A stretch of DNA of 64,000 bases from Haloimpatiens massiliensis (GTDB lineage Bacteria > Bacillota > Clostridia > Clostridiales > Clostridiaceae), in NCBI RefSeq assembly GCF_900184255.1, contig NZ_LT854640.1, forward strand, positions 1,149,422 to 1,213,421, given 5' to 3'. The notes beneath the pieces were generated by a model. The model saw nothing but the letters and a program-made list of their open reading frames with translations. It had not been told where the DNA came from and made no database searches. The first letter of the stretch is position 1; the number at the start of each line of letters is the position of its first letter. The translations under genes and the position numbers were made by a program. Below are positions 10,095-18,048 of this stretch, piece after piece.

Positions 10095-10138
10095 AACAAC
10101 ACCCCTTTTGTAAAAAACTAAAAATATTTCTTACCGTA

Positions 10139-10582
10139 TTAACAGTTATAAAATATTTCTATACATTTTTTTGATTCTTTTTTATTTTTTAATTCTAGTA
10201 ATAATTCTCTCATAAAGCCACCCAAATCATAATGTTCAATTTTCTTCAAATCTGCCCATATATATTCTTCCGCTTCGTCATTTAAAACAACATTACTTGA
10301 ATCAGTCTTACACATATAGTCTATAAAAATAAAATGCTTTCCCTCATAAAATGTATCACTATATACACTTTCCTTTAAACTAATTAATTTAATATCATAT
10401 ATGTCTAAGCCTGTCTCCTCTAATATTTCCCTTTTTAAAGCATCTTCCATTCTTTCTCCCAATTCAATATGTCCACCAGGAATTACATATTTATTTCCCC
10501 ATTTATGGGATTTACAAAGAAGTATTTTGCCTTCTGGATTAAAAATTATAGCTCCAACAGTTGGTTCAGGATACCTATTCAT
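10139..10582 (-). CDS. Nudix hydrolase
   Basis: Probable nucleoside-diphosphate-linked pyrophosphohydrolase of 147 residues. The Nudix box is complete: GGHIELGE, then REILEETGL with the metal-binding glutamates. AGGAGG before the ATG at 10582 decides the start; an upstream start at 10600 would lie before that site. It may be the distal or an independent gene relative to the two-component modules. Substrate cannot be read from sequence; 8-oxo-dGTP, ADP-ribose or other nucleotides are possible. Confidence 0.88.
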   Translation of the reverse strand: MNRYPEPTVGAIIFNPEGKILLCKSHKWGNKYVIPGGHIELGERMEDALKREILEETGLDIYDIKLISLKESVYSDTFYEGKHFIFIDYMCKTDSSNVVLNDEAEEYIWADLKKIEHYDLGGFMRELLLELKNKKESKKCIEIFYNC

Positions 10583-10846
10583 AATTTTCCTCCTATACAA
10601 ATATTATTTTTTAATCAAATCTATATTATATAAAATTTTCAAAATTTATAAATTATTACTCAATACTATATCCACCATTATATTTTATTTTCATATGATT
10701 TTAGAATATTATGATAGATATACTTGATACACATATATAAATAATATATTACTCACTTAATTATAACTATTCCTTATAACACTTGCCATACAATATATTA
10801 CAATTATAATTTATAACTTTAGTTATATAGATTTTTACCTAAACAA

Positions 10847-10868
10847 AAAGACCGCTTTTGCGATCTTT
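10847..10868 (-). terminator. Rho-independent terminator after the DUF255 gene
   Basis: On the minus-strand RNA the stem AAAGAUCGC / GCGGUCUUU closes with one G-U pair around a four-base loop and runs into UUUUUGUUU. It lies just after the stop codon of the 10873-12924 gene. Confidence 0.75.
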
Positions 10869-10872
10869 ATAT

Positions 10873-12924
10873 TTAAGAGAATTCTTTTTTTACAAATTCC
10901 TCTAGAGAATTTATACCTCTGCTACAGCTATTATTTTGGCATACATATATAGTGGTCTTGTTGTCTATTTTACTGTAATCCTTAATATAAGGTATTATCT
11001 TTACAATATCCTCATTTCCATCATATACTATGGTACTAGTAAATGGTAAAAATCTCTTATTAATCTCACATAATATGTCTTTTACTTCTTTATCTTCCTT
11101 ATGCCCACATATAACAATCTCCTTACCTCCTTCTTTAGCATACATAAGTGCCATATTAAAGAAATTATATAAACTTGGGTTAGAATTTACCTTTCCCCCA
11201 AAGCATTTAAACATTTGATTCACTTTATTTTCAAGTTCCACATTTCCTGTTATTCTAGCCAATCTAATCATATTTAAAGCCGCTACTGAATTTCCAGATG
11301 GAATTGCCCCATCGTAAATTTCTTTAGGCCTCACTATTAAATTTTCTCCATCTTCTCCATATAAGAAAAATCCCCCATTTTCATCGTCCCAAAAAAGCCT
11401 TAACATTTCATCATTTAATTTTACAGCTTCTTTTAAATATTCATCCTTGAAAGTAGCATTATAAAGCTCTATAAGAGACCAAATAATAAAAGCATAATCA
11501 TCAAGATAAGCTAAAAAATCTACCTGACCATCCTTGTATCTAGCCATCAATCTTCCTTTTTCATTTATCATATTATGTAGAATAAAATTCACTGCATTTT
11601 CTCCATAACTTATATAATTTTCATTATTTAAAACTCTTCCTACATGAGCTATGGCTGCAATCATCAATCCATTCCAAGAAGTTAATATTTTATCATCCTT
11701 ATGTGGATGTATTCTTTTTTCCCTATGTTGAAAAAGCTTTTTTCTACACTTATACAAAATCTCTCTCACTTCTTTATCCTTTTCTAAATCACTTATATCA
11801 GCATTTATTAAATTAGGTATGTTTTTTCCTTCAAAATTGCCTTTATCCGTTATATCATAATACTTACAATATATTTCCCAATTATCTTTAAGTACATCTT
11901 TTATTTCATCCTTACCCCATACATAAAATTTACCTTCTACTCCTTCTGAATCCGCATCTTCCGCGCAATAAAAAGCTCCTTCACTACTCATCATATCCCT
12001 TATTACATAGTCTATTATCTTTTCGCACACTTCTCTGTAAAACTCTTTTTTAGTAACTTCATAGGTCTCTATATAAGCAATAGCTAAAAGAGCATTGTCA
12101 TAAAGCATCTTTTCAAAGTGAGGAACTAACCACTTTTCATCTGTAGAATATCTAGAAAATCCATATCCTATGTGGTCAAATATGCCCCCCTTAAACATAT
12201 GCTTTAAAGTTTCCTCTACCATATAAAGAGCTTTTTCATCTTTATGATGATCATAATATCTGAGCAAAAACATTAAATTTTGAGCAATGGGAAACTTAGG
12301 ATAAAGCCCAAATCCACCATATTTTTTATCAAAACCTTCCCTAAGCTCTGTATACGCTTTATTTATTAAATTTTCTCCTACTTCTTCCACTTCATCCTTA
12401 ATGGCTTCTTGCATTCTCCCTGTTATATAATGACTTTTTTCTATCAAATTCCCTTTATCTTTCCTCCAAGCATCAACTATGCCTTTTAGCAAACTTACAA
12501 TTCCTCTCATTCCATACCTATCTTCTTTAGGAAAATACGTGCCTGCAAAAAAAGGTTTCTTTTCAGGAGTCATAAAAACACTTAAGGGCCATCCTCCACT
12601 GCCCGTAAACATCTGGCAAAATGTCATGTATATACTATCAATATCCGGTCTCTCTTCCCTATCCACCTTTATGGACACAAAGTTTTCATTTAATATTTTA
12701 GCCACTTCTTCATCCTCAAAACTTTCGTGAGCCATTACGTGACACCAATGACAAGTACTATAACCTATGCTCAAAAATATAGGTTTATCTTCAGCTTGTG
12801 CCTTTTTAAAAGCCTCCTCACACCAAGGATACCAATCTACGGGGTTATGTGCGTGTTGGAGTAAATATGGAGATTTTTCATTTATAAGTTTATTAGCTTT
12901 TTCAAACATATTTTCTTTTACCAT
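10873..12924 (-). CDS. Thioredoxin-fold DUF255 protein (YyaL / SPATA20 family)
   Basis: Cytoplasmic protein of 683 residues, full length for the family. The N-terminal thioredoxin-like domain (about residues 10-170) begins with the family pattern SPYLLQHAHNPVDWYPW and carries the dicysteine CHWC; the remainder is an alpha/alpha-barrel resembling glycosyl hydrolase or N-acylglucosamine epimerase folds, with the pattern PHFEKMLYDN. The biochemical role of this family is not settled. GGAAGAG lies before the ATG. The gene stands alone, followed by a terminator and preceded by a broken Nudix fragment. Confidence 0.92.
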   Translation of the reverse strand: MVKENMFEKANKLINEKSPYLLQHAHNPVDWYPWCEEAFKKAQAEDKPIFLSIGYSTCHWCHVMAHESFEDEEVAKILNENFVSIKVDREERPDIDSIYMTFCQMFTGSGGWPLSVFMTPEKKPFFAGTYFPKEDRYGMRGIVSLLKGIVDAWRKDKGNLIEKSHYITGRMQEAIKDEVEEVGENLINKAYTELREGFDKKYGGFGLYPKFPIAQNLMFLLRYYDHHKDEKALYMVEETLKHMFKGGIFDHIGYGFSRYSTDEKWLVPHFEKMLYDNALLAIAYIETYEVTKKEFYREVCEKIIDYVIRDMMSSEGAFYCAEDADSEGVEGKFYVWGKDEIKDVLKDNWEIYCKYYDITDKGNFEGKNIPNLINADISDLEKDKEVREILYKCRKKLFQHREKRIHPHKDDKILTSWNGLMIAAIAHVGRVLNNENYISYGENAVNFILHNMINEKGRLMARYKDGQVDFLAYLDDYAFIIWSLIELYNATFKDEYLKEAVKLNDEMLRLFWDDENGGFFLYGEDGENLIVRPKEIYDGAIPSGNSVAALNMIRLARITGNVELENKVNQMFKCFGGKVNSNPSLYNFFNMALMYAKEGGKEIVICGHKEDKEVKDILCEINKRFLPFTSTIVYDGNEDIVKIIPYIKDYSKIDNKTTIYVCQNNSCSRGINSLEEFVKKEFS

Positions 12925-12989
12925 ATTATCACTCTTCCTTTATATCTTTATCCCTATTACTATACCCGAAAAAGCTATGATATATAATT

Positions 12990-13118
12990 TCAAATAATAC
13001 TTTCAGCATTCTCCACCTTTCCCCCGGAAAAAGTTATACCCCGCCATTCCGGTTTATTAACTTTATACTGTACAACAACTTTGTTGTTTTCCTTATCTAT
13101 AATCATACACATATTCAT
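12990..13118 (-). pseudogene. Truncated Nudix hydrolase (8-oxo-dGTPase-like N-terminus)
   Basis: A 42-residue reading frame starting with MNMCMIIDKENNKVVVQ, continuing to FSGGKVENAES and then stopping. The order of a first beta strand, a basic loop and the opening glycines and glutamate of a Nudix box is recognisable, but the rest of the box (REUxEExGU) and the C-terminal half are missing. The ATG lies 8 bases after the stop of the 518-residue gene and has no ribosome site. This looks like the broken edge of an insertion or deletion. Confidence 0.65.
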
Positions 13119-13126
13119 TAGTTTTC

Positions 13127-14683
13127 TTAAAGCTTCAGTATTGTGTTTTCATCTAACATAAACTCATCAAACTCATCAAAAGTTTTAAACTTAAAGGCTG
13201 AATCAAAAGCTCTAGCAATCCTTGTTAAACCTTCATCAATACAGTCAAAATCATTTTCTATAACAGCTTTATCTAGCATATTAAATGATTTTTTAAACCC
13301 ATCATGTTTTTCTAATAAATAATTATTTACTAAATTATCTAGAGCTTTCCTTTCTGCATTCAATCTCATTGAGCAGTAGTCACAAAATTCCATTATTCTT
13401 TGTCGCTTTTCTGCAGCTACTTTATCATAAGATAAAAGTTTTACAGTTGCTGAATATAATTGTGTTCCAACTAAATATCCAATCATACCACCAATCGCTT
13501 CACCAACAAACTTTCCAACTGATGCTCCTGATAAAGTCCCTCCACCTGGTAAAACAAAGGTTCCAACAAATCCACCTGCTACTCCTCCTATTAATCCACC
13601 AATTTGGGAACCGATTAAACTTGCAGTTATTCCAGTTCCCTTTTCTCCTAATTCAACCACTAACTCTTGTCCCGATATTTCTCCACTAAAGTATTTATCA
13701 AAAGATTTTACTGCTTCAATAGAACAAGTTATTGCAACAGCAACATTATTAGATACAGTTTTCATACCTTGGGATACACCTTTACTTACTACATTAGTCC
13801 CTAACTTAGTTGTAATTTGTTCAGCTGTCTTGTCTAACCCTACCTTAGCCAAGCTACCACCAGCAGTAGTTACATATGATATAGCAGATGACATTGCAAC
13901 ATCTTTTGATGTATCAATTATGGCTTCAAATATCTCCTTATCCCCATCAATAACAGCCTTAATATTTTGAGTTCCAGATACAACACCTGTTATTCCTGCT
14001 GAAACCTTAGCAGATTTCATACCTTGCCCATTAGCATCTTTAAAGGCTTCTTTACCCATAACCTTATATCTAGACATGTCATTTTCAGAAGCTTTTACCG
14101 CCTCTTCACGACTTCCTAATTCCGTTGCTTTTTTTGCTGTATCCTCATAGTTCTTTGCCTTTTGTAAATTTTTCTTATATCCTTCAACATCTCCAGTAGC
14201 TTTACATGTTTTAGCCTTTTCCTTTGCCTTTTGTGCTGATTCCTTTGCTAATCTTCTAACTTCTTCTCCCTGTCCTTTTGGAACATACTTAACATCATTT
14301 TTATTATATTCACTCTTTTCACTTAAAGCTTCCATAGTAGATTTTGCATCTTTACAATACTTAACTTGTCCACGCGATATAACATTATCATTAGCATCGC
14401 ATATTATTAAGTCTGAAACTGGGTCTATTCCTGACTCTGACATCTTCATTCTGTTACCAGATTTATTCTTTATTTGCTCAGCATTATAATTTTTCTCTGC
14501 TAAAATCTCTCCTGCTCCACCATGTTTTTGTTTTGCGCTCCCTTGAAGATGGTCTCTATCTAATTTCTTAAAGGCTTTATAATCACTATCTAAAAGTTTA
14601 GCCCCTATATTAGTATTTTCTTGAACACTAGCAATAGTTGAACTTCTAATTGCTTCTTGCGTTTTTTTATTATCTGTATCCAT
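13127..14683 (-). CDS. Unassigned protein with PD-(D/E)XK-like N-terminus and glycine-zipper membrane region
   Basis: 518 residues, not assigned to a named family. Residues 55-110 show an arrangement like Mrr-type nucleases: Glu59/Glu63 in GGAGEILAE, Asp91 in SDLIICD, then Gln106-Val-Lys108. Residues 135-215 are charged and helical. Residues 225-320 are Ala/Gly-rich with predicted amphipathic helices, and 348-410 form a long glycine zipper (repeated GxxxG) of membrane-inserting type. The C-terminal 100 residues are helical and end in FDEFDEFMLDENTILKL. GGAGG precedes the ATG. Last gene of a tight four-gene operon, 9 bases after the previous one. The nuclease reading is inference from spacing of motifs; a membrane toxin or structural protein is also possible. 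Confidence 0.75.
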   Translation of the reverse strand: MDTDNKKTQEAIRSSTIASVQENTNIGAKLLDSDYKAFKKLDRDHLQGSAKQKHGGAGEILAEKNYNAEQIKNKSGNRMKMSESGIDPVSDLIICDANDNVISRGQVKYCKDAKSTMEALSEKSEYNKNDVKYVPKGQGEEVRRLAKESAQKAKEKAKTCKATGDVEGYKKNLQKAKNYEDTAKKATELGSREEAVKASENDMSRYKVMGKEAFKDANGQGMKSAKVSAGITGVVSGTQNIKAVIDGDKEIFEAIIDTSKDVAMSSAISYVTTAGGSLAKVGLDKTAEQITTKLGTNVVSKGVSQGMKTVSNNVAVAITCSIEAVKSFDKYFSGEISGQELVVELGEKGTGITASLIGSQIGGLIGGVAGGFVGTFVLPGGGTLSGASVGKFVGEAIGGMIGYLVGTQLYSATVKLLSYDKVAAEKRQRIMEFCDYCSMRLNAERKALDNLVNNYLLEKHDGFKKSFNMLDKAVIENDFDCIDEGLTRIARAFDSAFKFKTFDEFDEFMLDENTILKL

Positions 14684-14692
14684 GAATTCCTC

Positions 14693-15526
14693 CTACATCT
14701 TGTTAAAATTAGCTAATAAATTATCTGCAACCCTAACAGCCTCATTAACTTTTTCATCTATAGAACCATCGTCATTTAATCCGCTAGATTCAATAATTAA
14801 CTTAGTTACTATAGCAAATTTTTCAGTCATAGCAAGTTGCTTTTTAACTTCCAATGGATACTTACTATAATCATTTCCATAATCTTTAATATTGCCTGCA
14901 AGCTGCATTATAGCTGCTCTAAATCTCTTATCTACATCTCTTAAAACTCTAGTAACTAAAATCGCTTTTTCAGCCTTATAATTAATTTCAGTAATCTTAG
15001 TTTCAAAAGCCTTGGCTTGTGTTTCCACCTTTTTTAAATTAACCTTCGCGTCTTCAATCTTCTCTTGAATTTTATTATATTTTATGTAATTTGATAAAAT
15101 ATAAGCGCCTCCAAAAGTAACAGACATGACAGTTCCTAATACTAGTTGGTCTGTATTTTCTTTATATTTATAATTTGAACTATTGTTAACTGCACTAATA
15201 TGTAAATTAGTATCTTTCATAAGAGCCTTCATTTCTAGCTCAATTTTATTTAATTCAATTCCCTTAATATTTTTATATACATCTGCAAATACTGTTAAAG
15301 TCTCATTTTGAGATTTACTTTTTGTTCTAATAAGAGTGCTTATAGTGTTTTCATAACGTGATACAGCTGATTTGTAATCTCTTTCAGTCTTTTGAGCTAA
15401 ACTTTCAATCTTATTATTTATATCTATTAGTTCATTCTTTGCTTGATTATTAACTGCATTTGATGCAACTCCAAATAAAGTAGTGCCTGCAACAGCAACT
15501 CCTGCTAAAATAAATGGTATAGGCAT
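14693..15526 (-). CDS. Unassigned membrane-associated coiled-coil protein
   Basis: 277 residues. An N-terminal hydrophobic segment (residues 3-24) and a second near 128-150 (VLGTVMSVTFGGAYILS) flank and divide long helical, heptad-like stretches (about 30-110 and 150-210). No catalytic motif is visible. GGAGG precedes the ATG. The gene starts two bases after the stop of the Cys-cluster gene and ends 9 bases before the 518-residue gene, so it is almost certainly co-expressed with them, and its two membrane segments suggest it works at the membrane with the glycine-zipper protein. Function unknown. Confidence 0.75.
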   Translation of the reverse strand: MPIPFILAGVAVAGTTLFGVASNAVNNQAKNELIDINNKIESLAQKTERDYKSAVSRYENTISTLIRTKSKSQNETLTVFADVYKNIKGIELNKIELEMKALMKDTNLHISAVNNSSNYKYKENTDQLVLGTVMSVTFGGAYILSNYIKYNKIQEKIEDAKVNLKKVETQAKAFETKITEINYKAEKAILVTRVLRDVDKRFRAAIMQLAGNIKDYGNDYSKYPLEVKKQLAMTEKFAIVTKLIIESSGLNDDGSIDEKVNEAVRVADNLLANFNKM

Positions 15527-15528
15527 AA

Positions 15529-15780
15529 TTATTCCTCCCTAAGACTCTTGCATATTTTATAATTCTCATTATAATACTCTTCTTTTGTAATAATATCCTT
15601 AAAAAAAGCCTCATATCCCTCATCAATTCTACAAATTAACGGTCTAGAGTTATATATTGTACATTCATTACTTTCTTCATTTAACCATTTACATATTCCA
15701 TCACCATTATGAAAATCATCATATAATTTACTTTTATTTAAACTTCTACAACATTTTCCACACTTTATGCACTTAAACAT
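15529..15780 (-). CDS. YkgJ-family cysteine-cluster protein
   Basis: 83 residues. Cysteines at 4, 7, 10 and 11 form CxxCGxCC, followed by Cys30, Cys40 and the family tail RPLICR with Cys50; this is the Zn/Fe-binding YkgJ (CxxCxxCC) pattern in a short form. The role of the family is not firmly established; metal binding is predicted. There is no clear ribosome site: the ATG lies two bases after the stop of the upstream gene, so translation is probably coupled. Presence inside an otherwise unassigned operon suggests a maturation, metal-delivery or redox-sensing function for its partners. Confidence 0.8.
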   Translation of the reverse strand: MFKCIKCGKCCRSLNKSKLYDDFHNGDGICKWLNEESNECTIYNSRPLICRIDEGYEAFFKDIITKEEYYNENYKICKSLREE

Positions 15781-15782
15781 AA

Positions 15783-16184
15783 TTAATTTAATATATCTTC
15801 TACTTTTTTGCTTAGCTTAGTCATTTCTTGAACCCACTCAATACTCTGTTTAATAACTATTTCATCAATTTCAAACTTATTTGCAACTTTATCAATTAAT
15901 TCCTTTTCTAAGCTATTGCCATCATTGTCTGAAAGACTTAAAGCTATTAATTCAATTAGAATGACCTTTTTATTCTTTATAGAAGTTGAAGCTAAAGCAT
16001 TTAATATTTCTTCTAATTGTGTATTTTGTATCAAATACTCATCCTCACTAATTCTCATTTCATATCTGTAGGTATTCATTAATTGAAGCTCTTCATTACT
16101 TAAATAATTATCACAGTTAATAAGTACATTGGCTAATTCTAAAAAATTCTTTTGTTCTTCTGTGGTTAATAAATGCAAAAACAT
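15783..16184 (-). CDS. TerB-like helical protein
   Basis: 133 residues, all helical. The segment around residues 80-115 (LIELIALSLSDNDGNSLEKE) resembles the core helices and acidic loop of TerB / tellurite-resistance-type domains, often found in membrane-stress and phage-defence loci. GGAGAG lies before the ATG. It is the first gene of the four-gene operon; upstream are about 210 bases without a gene and then a MITE. Assignment rests on fold pattern rather than a strict motif. Confidence 0.6.
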   Translation of the reverse strand: MFLHLLTTEEQKNFLELANVLINCDNYLSNEELQLMNTYRYEMRISEDEYLIQNTQLEEILNALASTSIKNKKVILIELIALSLSDNDGNSLEKELIDKVANKFEIDEIVIKQSIEWVQEMTKLSKKVEDILN

Positions 16185-16397
16185 ATTTTACTCTCCTTTA
16201 TATATTAAATTTTTCTATTAATCTAAATCCTTATTAATATAGATAATATTCGTCAAAATACCATTTTTTCCTTCACAATTCGCACACTTATTCTAAACTT
16301 TTTAACATTTTTCCAATATATGCTTACATATTTTAACTGTAACATATAGTTAGCTGCTACCATAATATGTACCAGTAATAAAAATAAAATATTCAAT

Positions 16398-16708
16398 AAT
16401 TATCCCACAATAAGCATTACATTACCTGAATTATGAAATTTCTCTAGAATGACTTGCATAAGAAGCGAAGGAACTGTTTAAATTTAATTTTAGAAATTCT
16501 TATTTTAGACAGATAAAATTATCGTAAGCATGGCAAGGACGCCAGGCTAGAGAACCTGAGGCAGGACGCTGAATGTAAGCGTTAGATAATTTTATATGGT
16601 TAAAAGATTAGAATTTCTTAAATTAAATTTATTGTTCCCAGCTCTTATGCAAGTCATGGAGGAGAAATTTCATAAGTCCATCGTATCGTACCTTTTTGTG
16701 GTTTAATC
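16398..16708. repeat. Miniature inverted-repeat element, largest copy with nested palindromic core (family 1, copy B)
   Basis: About 310 bp. The outer arms match copies A and C (CACAATAAGCATTACATTAC on the left; CCTTTTTGTGGTTTAATC on the right), the middle arms pair GACTTGCATAAGA with TCTTATGCAAGTC, and an inner palindrome at about 16475-16630 adds the arms GATAAAATTATC / GATAATTTTAT and a G+C-rich core with the hairpin GCCAGG...CCTGAGGC. The direct repeat ATTCAAT(A) flanks it at 16391-16398 and 16709-16716. Its right end is only 37 bases before the next gene, so it may contribute that gene's promoter. Confidence 0.8.
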
Positions 16709-16745
16709 ATTCAATATTTATTTGCATTTTATGGAGGTTAAAATT

Positions 16746-17072
16746 ATGGAAAAACTTGATTATAGTAATATAACTCCTCTTTATTGGACTAAAGATACTC
16801 GAATAGGGAAAGTTCTGATTAATACTGAACCAACGCCCTTAAGAGTGGAATCTGAAAATTTACCTAGGAGAAGGCAATTGTGGGTTGTTAATGACTCCGC
16901 TACTTATATTTATCATCCTACTGATCCAAATTTTACACTTGAAAGTGGTAAATATATATTTAATGTTCCTGCGGAAGTTATTGTTTATGACCTTAATCCC
17001 GATGAAAATTTGACTATTTATGCAAGGACCAAAGAGTATCCTGTAACAATTAGAGTATTCGAGGTGATTTAA
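16746..17072 (+). CDS. Unassigned small beta-rich protein
   Basis: 108 residues, not recognised. Sequence is strand-rich and without membrane segments or cysteines, reminiscent of small virion or spore-surface jelly-roll proteins, but no motif proves this. GGAGG at 16732-16736 fixes the ATG at 16746; an upstream ATG at 16722 is before the site. It is translated together with the next gene, whose ATG follows its stop by one base, so the two products probably act together. It is one of few plus-strand genes and follows a MITE directly. Confidence 0.7.
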   Translation: MEKLDYSNITPLYWTKDTRIGKVLINTEPTPLRVESENLPRRRQLWVVNDSATYIYHPTDPNFTLESGKYIFNVPAEVIVYDLNPDENLTIYARTKEYPVTIRVFEVI

Positions 17073-17073
17073 T

Positions 17074-17580
17074 ATGGCACTTACCAGTTATCAATTTAGA
17101 AATCAACCTTACTGGCTAGGTTTTGTTTTCGCAGGTCAGGCATTTACTATTTCCCATAGAGAAACAATTAGGCCAGGTAGAAGTCTTAATATTCAAATAT
17201 CCACTGGCAAAAATACTATTACACACATAACAAATCAAACAATAGTAAGTCATATGGAACAATTAGGCATCAAACTAATAAAAGCTCCTGGTTTTATTCC
17301 TGGAACTAAAAAAATTCCGGTAATAAACCTAGATGATAGATCCAAGATTAAAGCGGCTACATCATTTTATTATAATGCTTATAATGTACATGATGGACTA
17401 GTATTGTCAGAGAATATGATACCAAAATTTGCATTTACTCAAGGTGGTTCTCCTATAGAATCTACACTATTCGAGAGAATTCTGCAATATGATACTAATT
17501 ATATATTGTCCATAAGGAATGAAGGTTTCTATCCTACAGAAGTTATGATAAACATGGCATTTTACGAATCAGGTAATTAA
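17074..17580 (+). CDS. Unassigned beta-rich protein, partner of the preceding gene
   Basis: 168 residues, not recognised. Predicted mainly beta, no signal peptide, no membrane helix; the pattern PGRSLNIQISTGKN and the closing NEGFYPTEVMINMAFY look like packed strands of a structural protein. GAGGTGAT inside the end of the preceding gene serves as ribosome site. Possible roles are a spore-surface or phage-derived particle component; neither is demonstrated. No other phage genes are nearby, which makes an active prophage unlikely. Confidence 0.68.
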   Translation: MALTSYQFRNQPYWLGFVFAGQAFTISHRETIRPGRSLNIQISTGKNTITHITNQTIVSHMEQLGIKLIKAPGFIPGTKKIPVINLDDRSKIKAATSFYYNAYNVHDGLVLSENMIPKFAFTQGGSPIESTLFERILQYDTNYILSIRNEGFYPTEVMINMAFYESGN

Positions 17581-17710
17581 TTATATAGGTTACTAAAAAA
17601 CTTAAGAAACAAAAGTATTTATTAATATGTTATTCTACATCACAAAAAATACTAAAAATTTCTTCACTTATGCTCATACTTTAACATATACTAGTTAGTA
17701 GTAGTATCCT

Positions 17711-17719
17711 CATATAATT
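17711..17719 (+). promoter_or_regulatory. Possible late-sporulation (sigma-K-like) -10 element
   Basis: CATATAATT resembles the CATAnnnTA -10 sequence of mother-cell sigma K promoters and lies 43 bases before a Cys-rich small gene of spore-coat type. The matching AC at -35 is spaced about 19 bases away, a little longer than ideal. Suggestive only. Confidence 0.25.
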
Positions 17720-17761
17720 TCATTCTTCTTTAGTACTTATTATAAGTAAAGGAGGGATACT

Positions 17762-17983
17762 ATGAGCCATAAACATCATGATTGTTGTAACTGCTGCTGC
17801 GACCCTTGCAGATGCAATAGTTGTCAATGTGATCCATGTAGATGCAGGTCTTCTTGCAACTACAGTCCATATAGTGGTTTTCCATTTTTAGGTCTAGGCG
17901 GCGGAAGATGTTTTAACAACTGTGGACGTAGCAGTGGACTATGTTGGATATTACTACTTTTAGCTTTATGTGGACGCCGCTAA
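17762..17983 (+). CDS. Cys-rich small hydrophobic protein, spore-coat type
   Basis: 73 residues. The N-terminal half is crowded with Cys and His (HKHHDCCNCCCDPCRC, with CDPCRC repeated), followed by a Gly-rich stretch and a hydrophobic tail (LCWILLLLALCGRR). This composition is like the proteins at 55942-56697 in this window and like Cys-rich coat or exosporium components of clostridial spores, which are cross-linked by disulphides. GGAGGG precedes the ATG. A strong hairpin follows at 18003-18024. Function as a spore protein is inference from composition. Confidence 0.75.
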   Translation: MSHKHHDCCNCCCDPCRCNSCQCDPCRCRSSCNYSPYSGFPFLGLGGGRCFNNCGRSSGLCWILLLLALCGRR

Positions 17984-18002
17984 ATTATAATGATATATAA
18001 AA

Positions 18003-18024
18003 GGGGAAGCTTTTGAGCTTCCCC
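18003..18024. terminator. Terminator between convergent genes
   Basis: Stem GGGGAAGCT / AGCTTCCCC with a four-base loop. On the minus strand it runs into TTTTATATAT, so it serves the enzyme gene ending at 18049; it can also stop transcription of the plus-strand Cys-rich gene, though the plus-strand T run is weak. Confidence 0.8.
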
Positions 18025-18048
18025 GCTTTGAATTATATATTTTTTTCA

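Noticed and set aside
16746..17983. Prophage remnant
   Set aside because: The two beta-rich proteins could be phage-derived, but no integrase, terminase, portal or holin gene is near and the next gene is of spore type.
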